Assembly (NCBI GenBank): GCA_946478675.1
Contig: CAMLEF010000306.1
Span: forward strand, 1-5,611
Source: an uncultured Flavobacteriales bacterium
Lineage (GTDB): Bacteria > Bacteroidota > Bacteroidia > Palsa-965
Direction: 5' to 3'
Length of the DNA stretch: 5,611 bases
A program made the position numbers and the translations under genes. Positions 1 through 4,752 of this stretch are shown here, piece after piece. Numbering within the stretch: the first letter of the stretch is position 1; each line of letters begins with the position of its first letter. Under the pieces are notes generated by a model that was given only the letters and a program-made list of their open reading frames with translations, had not been told where the DNA came from and made no database searches.

Positions 1-787
1 CCGCAGCCGCCAGTTGAACGTCGGGACGCGACATCGCATATTGCAGCAGCGAATCGAGCGGCGGAACGTTGCCGGTCAGCGAAGGCAATGAAGACAGCTT
101 CAGCCAGGACGTCGTCGGGAAACCCAGCAGCACGCGCAGCCCCGCTTCGAGCTGATCGATCTGCGAAAGATTATCGAGCTTGTCGGAGAGCGTGGTCTGC
201 CGTTCCGCTTTCAGGCGAATGACTTCGTTACCAGCAGAAGCACCCAGCGAAAATTCCTTCTGTGCGGCGATGATCAGCTGGTCGAGCGCATCGAGCTCGC
301 GCGAAAGGAGCTGGTCGGTTTGCTGCGCCTGGTAAAGCGTGGCGAGATCGCTGTACATCTCGAACTTCAGCGAAGCCGCCAGCTCGTCGAAAGCCAGCTG
401 CGTGCGCTGCACGTCGATCTCCGCCAGCCGCACCGCGTTGATGTGACGTCCGGCAATGGAGAACAGCTCCGTCACCTGCACGTCGACCTGTCCGCTGGCG
501 GGCGCATTGTCGAGCCACGTGCCCGAAGCAGGATCGTACAGCGACTGTGTGTAAACGATGTTGGGGTTGTACCAGGCGCGCGCCTGCGTAACGGCCGATT
601 TGGCAATGTCGACGTTATAGCGGTTGGCGAGCAGCACAAGGCTGTTGCTCACGAGCCGCTGCTCGGCAAGATCGACCTGCAAAGGCACCGTGTCTGTTTT
701 CAGCACGGCAATAGTGGAAGCATTCAGTTGTGTTGCAGCAAAACTCAACACGCAGCAAGCAGCCACCGGAATCAAGTGACGGATCAT
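1..787 (-). CDS. TolC-family outer-membrane efflux protein, N-terminal part (3' end beyond window)
   Basis: This is the first 262 codons of a TolC-like outer-membrane channel, the exit duct of tripartite (RND- or ABC-driven) efflux pumps; it stays open to the window edge, so the C-terminal part is missing. The start at 787 is the first ATG after an in-frame TGA at 794-796. Residues 1-23 (MIRHLIPVAACCVLSFAATQLNA) form a signal peptide ending LNA|S. The rest has the TolC pattern: a long amphipathic helix carrying RYNVDIAKSAVTQARAWYNP, a beta segment with FSIAGRHINAVRLAEID, then coiled-coil helices (LYQAQQTDQLLSRELDALDQ, SLGASAGNEVIRLKAERQ) and an LGFP turn. A VAAC string at residues 8-11 resembles a lipobox but sits too early for a normal lipoprotein signal. 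The gene lies 56 nt after the small exported-protein gene and probably shares its transcript. The substrate is unknown; neighbouring pump genes would lie beyond base 1. Family call confident, exact pump type not. Confidence 0.88.
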   Translation of the reverse strand, partial: MIRHLIPVAACCVLSFAATQLNASTIAVLKTDTVPLQVDLAEQRLVSNSLVLLANRYNVDIAKSAVTQARAWYNPNIVYTQSLYDPASGTWLDNAPASGQVDVQVTELFSIAGRHINAVRLAEIDVQRTQLAFDELAASLKFEMYSDLATLYQAQQTDQLLSRELDALDQLIIAAQKEFSLGASAGNEVIRLKAERQTTLSDKLDNLSQIDQLEAGLRVLLGFPTTSWLKLSSLPSLTGNVPPLDSLLQYAMSRPDVQLAAA

Positions 788-843
788 TCGGGTTCATCAG
801 GAAGTGAGACATCGGGGCGTGAAAGGGGATTCGCGCCGCGGGC

Positions 844-1194
844 TTACGTTCTGAAAACCTTGAGGAAAGAGAGGGAATGCCGGTTCACGACAGGCTGCGC
901 TTCGGCAAATCCGGAACCGGTGTAGTGAAAGATGTAATACGGCTGGAAACCGATCAGCAGGTCGCTTACCGGCACAAGATGCGCGATCGACTCGGAGATA
1001 TCGTCGCAATCGTCGTCATCGTCAGCCAAAAGAAAATCGGGAGTATCCGCACGGTCGGCATTCAGCTGCGTCGACTCGACGGTTTTGATCAGCGCTTTCT
1101 TCAGGAAAAGAGGAACCGTCTTCGCGGAAGCAGTTCCAACGAAGGTCGTGACCAGTAAAGTCAGCAAAAGGGTTATCCTGAGTGTGAAACGCAT
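844..1194 (-). CDS. Small exported protein with Asp-rich patch, upstream of tolC-like gene
   Basis: A 116-residue protein that I do not recognise as a named family. Residues 1-24 (MRFTLRITLLLTLLVTTFVGTASA) are a convincing Sec signal peptide with cleavage after ASA, so the mature ~92-residue protein should be periplasmic or surface-exposed. Its most striking part is the acidic patch ADDDDDCDD (57-65), with a lone cysteine (C63) and a histidine (H72) nearby; an aromatic stretch FQPYYIFHYTG follows at 83-93. Acidic/Cys/His clusters can bind metal ions, but this is only suggestive. A good Bacteroidota promoter lies immediately upstream (1203-1231), and the tolC-like gene begins 56 nt downstream, so the two are likely co-transcribed. 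In Bacteroidota, small exported proteins are often found directly upstream of metal-efflux TolC/CusC genes, which fits a role as an accessory or sensor of the efflux system. Function otherwise unknown. Confidence 0.7.
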   Translation of the reverse strand: MRFTLRITLLLTLLVTTFVGTASAKTVPLFLKKALIKTVESTQLNADRADTPDFLLADDDDDCDDISESIAHLVPVSDLLIGFQPYYIFHYTGSGFAEAQPVVNRHSLSFLKVFRT

Positions 1195-1202
1195 TATCGG
1201 AA

Positions 1203-1231
1203 CAAAAGTAGCTACGATTCAGCCACCACAA
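1203..1231 (-). promoter_or_regulatory. Bacteroidota-type promoter for the small exported protein/tolC pair
   Basis: On the minus strand TACTTTTG (1210-1203) matches TAnnTTTG perfectly, and a TTG (1231-1229) lies 18 nt upstream, within the spacing expected of the Bacteroidota -33 element. Only 8 nt separate the -7 box from the ATG at 1194, so the transcript would have almost no leader. The -33 match is TTG rather than the full TTTG. Confidence 0.6.
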
Positions 1232-1263
1232 CCGCGGTCTTTAAAAATTTTAACATAGGCTTA

Positions 1264-1298
1264 GAAGCTGTCCAGATTTTATGTTGCGGGATTATTAT
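1264..1298. repeat. Terminal inverted repeat, left end of MITE-like element
   Basis: Inverted partner of 1419-1453. Nineteen outer bases are identical, then scattered matches continue to about base 35 of the arm (mismatches at arm positions 20, 23, 27 and 31). Confidence 0.85.
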
Positions 1299-1321
1299 AA
1301 GCGGATTTTTGTGGCAGACGA

Positions 1322-1347
1322 CCTGCCCGACCTATCGTTCAGGCGGG
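1322..1347. repeat. Hairpin inside the MITE-like element
   Basis: CCTGCCCGA (1322-1330) can pair with TTCAGGCGG (1339-1347) through eight of nine positions, including one G-T wobble and one C/A mismatch, around an 8-base loop. A second imperfect stem, CCATAGT (1363-1369) with ACTACGG (1376-1382), follows. No T-run follows on the transcribed strand, so a classical terminator is not evident. Confidence 0.45.
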
Positions 1348-1418
1348 GGCGCTTTTCGCAGGCCATAGTGGAGCGACTACGGTCAAGAAAAGCAACGAAG
1401 TATGGCGCAAAAAGACGC

Positions 1419-1453
1419 ATAAGAATTCCGGAAGATAAAATCTGGACAGCTTC
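1419..1453. repeat. Terminal inverted repeat, right end of MITE-like element
   Basis: Inverted partner of 1264-1298. Its outer end abuts the TAA stop codon (1454-1456) of the hydrolase gene. Confidence 0.85.
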
Positions 1454-2449
1454 TTAGTCGGCGTGGCCCTTCGGTTTGATCTTGCCGTTCTTCCAGAGAT
1501 ACTCCTCTTCCTCCTGCGCTTTCTTCGCCGAATCGCTGACCTGTTTGTCTTCGAGCTTCGTCAGGTCGGGCTGGCCTGCATTCACCCACGCCGTATACCA
1601 AAGGCTGCCGACCATGATGATCGCCGCCCGCATGCGACGTTCGACCATGCCGTTGAGCATCGTGCTGTATGCCGTTGTATAATCTTCCGAATAGGTTTTG
1701 ATCGTCGTGTTGCCGCGGTTCTCGAAAGCATATTTCTTGTCGGGCGTGGTCGACGCGTTGAGGTTCGCTTCGAACGAAAGCACAGAATCGACTTCGCTGT
1801 GGCTGACCTTCACGATCTCCCACGCGGTATTGATCGGCGACTCGACGTAAGCGGCGCGACCGACGAAATAATCGTAGTTATCACCGAACTGTTCCGGCAC
1901 GCGCGATTCCCAGAAGCCGTGAATGCCGACCTGGTTGGTCATCTGCCCGTTGTAATTTTCCGTGGTATGCAGCGGCACGTGCGCATCACCGACGTAATGG
2001 CCGAGCTCAGCGGAAAGCCGCAGGATCTTGTCGACGTTTCCCTCCTTGAACGCTTCCGTCAGACGATACGTCATCATGTCGATCCACCACGGAACGATGC
2101 CGTACGCCTGCAACGTATCTTCCGAATATTTCGCGACGGCTTTTTTCCAGTAGCGCGGAACGCTGTCGAAACAATTCGGTCCGTAATGATCGATGTCGAT
2201 GTAATGCCGCGGCGCTTCCTCCTGCACGGAGTAACGGCGCATATCCGGATCAACGGCGTGGTCGGTGATGTATTCGATGTGTTTCTTGTAGAAGCCGAAC
2301 ATCTCCGGCGGCAGCGTAAACACCGCCATGCGATTGATGCGGCGATGCCCGTAGAATCCCCAGGATTTCGCTTCCTGTTTCGGAAAAAGGAAAACGATAC
2401 CGGCAACGAGCACGACAAGCAGCAGCGAAATTTTCAGCAAGCGACGCAT
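1454..2449 (-). CDS. Exported zinc-dependent hydrolase, phospholipase C/S1-P1 nuclease fold
   Basis: A 331-residue protein of the all-helical trinuclear-zinc fold shared by bacterial zinc phospholipase C and S1/P1 nucleases. Residues 7-22 are a hydrophobic signal segment, and cleavage after AKS (27-29) would leave W30 as the mature N-terminus, as in the family, where the N-terminal Trp itself binds zinc. Other ligands are recognisable: H35 (WGFYGH), D67, H82 (15 residues later), the cluster H151-D155-H161 in HYVGDAHVPLH with exactly the family spacing, and H177-E181 (HGFWE). The HxxxE pair follows phospholipase C; P1 nuclease has HxxxD. Members cleave phosphodiester bonds in phospholipids or nucleic acids outside the cytoplasm; which substrate applies here is not decidable. 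The charged C-tail (SAKKAQEEEEYLWKNGKIK) lies outside the catalytic core. Its stop codon coincides with the target duplication of the MITE-like element. No convincing promoter was found in the 44 nt upstream, so it may be read from the preceding cassette. Confidence 0.85.
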   Translation of the reverse strand: MRRLLKISLLLVVLVAGIVFLFPKQEAKSWGFYGHRRINRMAVFTLPPEMFGFYKKHIEYITDHAVDPDMRRYSVQEEAPRHYIDIDHYGPNCFDSVPRYWKKAVAKYSEDTLQAYGIVPWWIDMMTYRLTEAFKEGNVDKILRLSAELGHYVGDAHVPLHTTENYNGQMTNQVGIHGFWESRVPEQFGDNYDYFVGRAAYVESPINTAWEIVKVSHSEVDSVLSFEANLNASTTPDKKYAFENRGNTTIKTYSEDYTTAYSTMLNGMVERRMRAAIIMVGSLWYTAWVNAGQPDLTKLEDKQVSDSAKKAQEEEEYLWKNGKIKPKGHAD

Positions 2450-2460
2450 ATAACGAAGGT

Positions 2461-2484
2461 AGGCAATAAAAAATGCCCTTGCCT
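2461..2484. repeat. Short inverted repeat between ASCH gene and hydrolase gene
   Basis: AGGCAA (2461-2466) and TTGCCT (2479-2484) form a 6-bp stem around a 12-base loop. A nested GGCA/TGCC pairing (2462-2465 with 2474-2477) competes with it. On the transcribed strand the T-run lies inside the loop rather than after the stem, so a terminator role is doubtful; it could be an operator or chance. Confidence 0.3.
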
Positions 2485-2493
2485 TAAAGTTAA

Positions 2494-2877
2494 TTACTTC
2501 AGAAATCGCTCAAAATAAAGAAACGATTGAGGCGCCGTAAAGTTATCGTAAGCCTTGTAAGGATCAATAGGAGTTTTATACCGTGTTGGATTTTTAATCT
2601 TAATTGCAAAGGCTCGAGATCTTCCTTTAAAATAATCTTTGAAAAAGTTGTGGCTTATACCAGAGTGCTGCTGAGTTTGACTCCAAAGCTTTGAAGGCTT
2701 ATCCTGAATAATATCTTCGATTTCGAATTCACCTACAATTTTACCTACCGGCATGGTCGAATAGACAACCACGTGACTTACCTTATTTTTAAAAAGAGCT
2801 TTTCTATATTCAAACTTTTTTACGCCTTTAAATATCTGCTCAACAAACTCCGGTTTAATCGACAATAATGCCTTCAT
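2494..2877 (-). CDS. ASCH-domain (PUA-superfamily) protein
   Basis: A 127-residue single-domain protein. The opening LLSIKPEFVEQIFKGVKKFE with the following YRK (4-26) is the ASCH signature: an N-terminal strand, a helix and the GxKxxExR motif (G18, K20, E23, R25). Strands HVVVYST (35-41) and VGKIVGEFEI (44-53) and the late AFAIKI strand (89-94) with an APQSF element (115-119) complete the PUA-like barrel. ASCH domains bind RNA or modified nucleotides; E. coli YqfB, a distant ASCH protein, hydrolyses N4-acetylcytidine using the lysine of the equivalent motif, and others are reported as ribonucleases. Whether this protein is an enzyme or a binder is not known. It has no signal peptide, so it should be cytoplasmic. 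The start at 2877 lies 23 nt inside the end of the upstream GNAT gene and has a GGAGG site 5 nt away, indicating translational coupling and a shared role. Base composition is AT-rich like its partner. Confidence 0.82.
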   Translation of the reverse strand: MKALLSIKPEFVEQIFKGVKKFEYRKALFKNKVSHVVVYSTMPVGKIVGEFEIEDIIQDKPSKLWSQTQQHSGISHNFFKDYFKGRSRAFAIKIKNPTRYKTPIDPYKAYDNFTAPQSFLYFERFLK

Positions 2878-3901
2878 TGATTCCTCCCTCTTTTATGATT
2901 GCATTGAATTGATGATCTGTCAAAGCTAAGAAGCCCCAATAAGCACTTTCATCCAAACCAAATTCAGTTATCAAACGTGCCCTGTTGATTCTTTTGGAAA
3001 AAGCTGCATTATAAGTCATTCGTATTACAAACATGTCCCTGCGATTAAAAGATGCAGTGAGTTCTTCCCTAGTAAAAACACTATGTGGTAAAGTATATCT
3101 CAAGTACTCATCCAAGTTGGCAAACGATGCCTTCGAACGCACCTCCTCCACTACGCAAACAGACGTAACGACAGATCGATAGTATGCAGGTCCCTTATCG
3201 TCTTTGGTTCGGTAAATCACAAGAATATCTTCTCGTTTAAGATTTGCCACATCCTTCATATAGCACACATAGACTTTATGAATACTGTTGGTATGTGAAA
3301 CATCTTGAACAATATCGTACGTTTCATTCTCAAGAATAGAATCTGGAAACAATCTGGTGTGAAATGCAGGATAGATAGAAAGAGTGTATTTCCTGTGGCC
3401 CTTAATGTGAATAAGAGGGTAGTCTAAGTAAATATCCCCTGTTAAATGCGAGAAATTTTTCAAATAAACATCTTCAACTCCGTTAGAAGATGTTTTAGTG
3501 CCACGCTTAACAAATCCATATTTTATGAGAAGAGAAATGAGAGCCTCATGCTTAGGGAATACAGTCACATAAGCTTCATTAATATTATTACCCACGGCAT
3601 AATCGATAATCTTCTTTACGAACCGTTCGCCAAGTTTTGTTCCATGAGGATTAACTTTTAGCGTACCGACTTTCAACCGTTTCATTGCCGGCAAAGGCGG
3701 AACCACATCCAGCACCTCTTCGTCTTCTAACTTTAAATAAAGAAAGGCTTCGACTTGTTTCTTTTCATTTTCGAGAACAAAAGCTGAATCACCTTTATCA
3801 GCTTTCTTCTTATACCAATCGCTAAATTCCTTATAATCTTCTTTTAGAGAAGTAAAGAATGGATCTTCCAGATCAATTTTGGAGAAAGGTTTGTATACCA
3901 T
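2855..3901 (-). CDS. GNAT N-acetyltransferase fused to a PUA/EVE-like domain
   Basis: A 348-residue two-domain cytoplasmic protein. Residues ~1-150 are a GNAT fold: strand AFLYLKLE (52-59), strand RLKVGTLKVNP (75-85), the acetyl-CoA loop and helix HGTKLGERFVKKIIDYAV (86-103), strand EAYVTVFP (109-116), the helix with YGF (128-130), then a VYLKNF strand (145-150). The loop HGTKLGE is a variant of the usual R/QxxGxG/A, so cofactor binding is likely but its activity unproved. Residues ~163-348 contain a stretch like PUA/EVE domains (REDILVIYRTKDDKGPAYYR at 223-242, then SVVTSVCVVEEV at 243-254) and a tail with SKRINRARLITEFGLD; such domains often read modified nucleic-acid bases. It is the first gene of a cassette with the ASCH gene, overlapping it by 23 nt. 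A -7 box and an inverted repeat precede the ATG at 3901; no Shine-Dalgarno is visible. The acetylated substrate is unknown. GNAT toxins are usually single-domain with a DNA-binding antitoxin, which is absent here. Confidence 0.75.
   Translation of the reverse strand: MVYKPFSKIDLEDPFFTSLKEDYKEFSDWYKKKADKGDSAFVLENEKKQVEAFLYLKLEDEEVLDVVPPLPAMKRLKVGTLKVNPHGTKLGERFVKKIIDYAVGNNINEAYVTVFPKHEALISLLIKYGFVKRGTKTSSNGVEDVYLKNFSHLTGDIYLDYPLIHIKGHRKYTLSIYPAFHTRLFPDSILENETYDIVQDVSHTNSIHKVYVCYMKDVANLKREDILVIYRTKDDKGPAYYRSVVTSVCVVEEVRSKASFANLDEYLRYTLPHSVFTREELTASFNRRDMFVIRMTYNAAFSKRINRARLITEFGLDESAYWGFLALTDHQFNAIIKEGGINEGIIVD
2883..2887 (-). promoter_or_regulatory. Strong Shine-Dalgarno site for the ASCH gene
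   Basis: GGAGG on the minus strand, within GAGGGAGGAATCA, lies 5 nt before the ATG at 2877. It sits inside the upstream coding region and fixes the ASCH start. Such a strong site is unusual here: the other complete genes in the window show none. Confidence 0.7.
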
Positions 3902-3929
3902 TGACGGGGGTTATGAATGAATCCGTCAA
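3901..3929. repeat. 7-bp inverted repeat overlapping the start of the GNAT gene (possible operator)
   Basis: TTGACGG (3901-3907) and CCGTCAA (3923-3929) are perfect inverted copies 15 bases apart. One arm includes the A of the start codon and the other overlaps the last bases of the -7 box. The position suits autoregulation by a dimeric repressor better than an RNA hairpin, because transcription should start inside or just after the upstream arm. Confidence 0.45.
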
Positions 3930-3934
3930 ATATA
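3927..3934 (-). promoter_or_regulatory. -7 promoter element for the GNAT/ASCH cassette
   Basis: TATATTTG on the minus strand matches TAnnTTTG perfectly and lies 25 nt before the ATG at 3901. No TTTG is found at the usual 17-23 nt upstream; the nearest (in CTTTTTG) is only 11 nt away. The promoter is therefore plausible but half-supported. Confidence 0.45.
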
Positions 3935-3975
3935 AATTAAACACGCAAAAAGTAATTGGTAGTTTAAATAGGCAT

Positions 3976-4695
3976 TTACAATTTCACCAACGCCTCTCCC
4001 TGCAACACCGGGATGATGGTCGTGAGATCTTTCTGCAGGCAGTAGCGGATGTCGTCTTTCAGATTCAGTTTGGCGAGACGCTCTTTGTGCGACGCGCGGC
4101 CGAGGAATTTGATGGGATTTTCCTGCGCCATCTGGTAGAGGTATTCGAGCGCGAGGCAGGCGTCGCCTAATTTGAAATCGGGTTTGCGTTTCACCAGCTC
4201 GTGCGTCATCGCGCCGGCGAAGAGCGAATCTTCGAGGTTGAAGCGATTCTTCCAGCCGGAGCAAAGCAGCAGCACGTTGCGGTTTTGCGACACGAGCCAG
4301 TCGCAGAGCGCGGAGATGTTCGTGAAAGCGCCGACCACTACTTTGTACGCGTTGCGCGCGGCTTCGATGGCCTGCGTGCCATTCGTCGTCGTGAGCGCGA
4401 TTACCTGGCCGTTGACGTGCGGGCCCATGTAATCGAACGGCGAGTTGCCGAAATCGAAACCGTCGACTTTGATCGCATTGCGTTCGGCGCCGGCGAGCAT
4501 GCCTTTTGCTTTCAGCGCTGCCGCTTCTTCGATCGTTGCGACAGGAATGATCTTCTCCGCGCCGTGATGGAACGCGGTGCAGATGGCGGACGTAGCACGA
4601 AAAATATCGATGATCACCACGATGCTGTCTTCGTCCTTGTAAACGGGATACAGGTACGGCGAAAAGCAGGCATCGATCTTCACTGGCGCAGACAT
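3976..4695 (-). CDS. comB: 2-phosphosulfolactate phosphatase (ComB family)
   Basis: A complete 239-residue ComB-family phosphatase. ComB removes phosphate from (R)-2-phospho-3-sulfolactate to give 3-sulfolactate in a Mg-dependent reaction, known from coenzyme M synthesis in methanogens; in bacteria it points to sulfolactate or other sulfonate metabolism. Family blocks are all present: VVIIDIFRATSA (26-37, with D30 and R33), the loop ending AGAERN (68-73), GFDFGNSP (79-86), LTTTNGT (101-107), and LCSGWKNRFNLEDSLFAGA (144-162, with E155 and D156). Length matches the family (~240). There is no signal peptide, so it is cytoplasmic. The start at 4695 gives MSAPVKIDACFSPYLYP, typical of the family N-terminus, though no ribosome site is seen. 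The gene is set off from gcvT by a terminator, so it should have its own promoter, which I could not identify. The sulfonate product in this organism is unknown. Confidence 0.9.
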   Translation of the reverse strand: MSAPVKIDACFSPYLYPVYKDEDSIVVIIDIFRATSAICTAFHHGAEKIIPVATIEEAAALKAKGMLAGAERNAIKVDGFDFGNSPFDYMGPHVNGQVIALTTTNGTQAIEAARNAYKVVVGAFTNISALCDWLVSQNRNVLLLCSGWKNRFNLEDSLFAGAMTHELVKRKPDFKLGDACLALEYLYQMAQENPIKFLGRASHKERLAKLNLKDDIRYCLQKDLTTIIPVLQGEALVKL

Positions 4696-4706
4696 AGGAA
4701 AGGGAA

Positions 4707-4740
4707 CAAAAAAGATTGGCGATCATAAAGCGATCGCCAA
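4707..4740 (-). terminator. Intrinsic terminator after gcvT
   Basis: On the minus strand a perfect 9-bp stem TTGGCGATC/GATCGCCAA (4740-4732 and 4724-4716) encloses a 7-base loop and is followed at once by TCTTTTTTG. It lies 12 nt after the gcvT stop codon, which is classical rho-independent architecture. It separates gcvT from comB. Confidence 0.88.
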
Positions 4741-4752
4741 CCGGGTTTGTAA

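Larger units (their letters stand above)
1264..1453. mobile_element. 190-bp MITE-like element with terminal inverted repeats
   Basis: The two ends are inverted copies: bases 1264-1298 and the reverse complement of 1419-1453 agree at about 31 of 35 positions, with the outer 19 identical (GAAGCTGTCCAGATTTTAT). Both ends are flanked by TTA (1261-1263 and 1454-1456), consistent with a 3-bp target duplication. The 190-bp length and lack of any transposase-like reading frame mark it as a non-autonomous miniature element, mobilised in trans if at all. A TNA target with termini of this kind recalls the IS1031 group of the IS5 family, but I cannot assign a family from memory. The interior (1299-1418) is GC-rich and can form small hairpins. 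Lying between the hydrolase stop codon and the next promoter, it may also act as a transcription barrier. Confidence 0.8.
2461..3970. other. AT-rich island carrying the GNAT/ASCH cassette
   Basis: This block is clearly poorer in GC than its surroundings: a hand count gives 21 of 60 G/C at 3241-3300 against 34 of 60 at 4081-4140 in comB. The change coincides with the intergenic gaps on both sides of the two-gene cassette. Codon choice shifts too, with many AAA, TTA and ATT codons. This suggests horizontal acquisition as a unit. I found no integrase, tRNA or clear flanking direct repeats. Confidence 0.6.

Noticed and set aside
754..757. Lipobox (VAAC) making the TolC-like protein a lipoprotein
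   Set aside because: The cysteine is at residue 11, leaving too short a hydrophobic segment. The signal peptide reads naturally to LNA|S at residue 23.
1261..1456. CRISPR array or tandem repeats
   Set aside because: The repeats are a single inverted pair with no regularly spaced direct copies.
2461..2484. Terminator of the GNAT/ASCH cassette
   Set aside because: The stem is only 6 bp and the T-run lies in the loop instead of after the stem.
2450..2490. Promoter of the hydrolase gene (TACCTTCG as -7 box)
   Set aside because: One base off the consensus and without a TTTG-like -33 element at the right spacing; too weak to annotate.
1463..2518. Long plus-strand reading frame (351 codons) opposite the hydrolase gene
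   Set aside because: It is antisense to a gene with clear zinc-site motifs, its Arg/Asp/Val-rich composition is typical of a shadow frame in GC-rich DNA, and it shows no recognisable domain.
2494..3901. GNAT-type toxin-antitoxin system
   Set aside because: Known GNAT toxins (TacT, AtaT types) are single-domain and paired with a ribbon-helix-helix antitoxin upstream. Here the GNAT gene comes first, carries an extra domain, and the partner is an ASCH protein.
2461..3970. Attachment-site direct repeats flanking the AT-rich island
   Set aside because: Edges share only short AT-rich similarities (AAAGTTAATTA against AAAGTAATTGG), no better than chance in AT-rich spacers.
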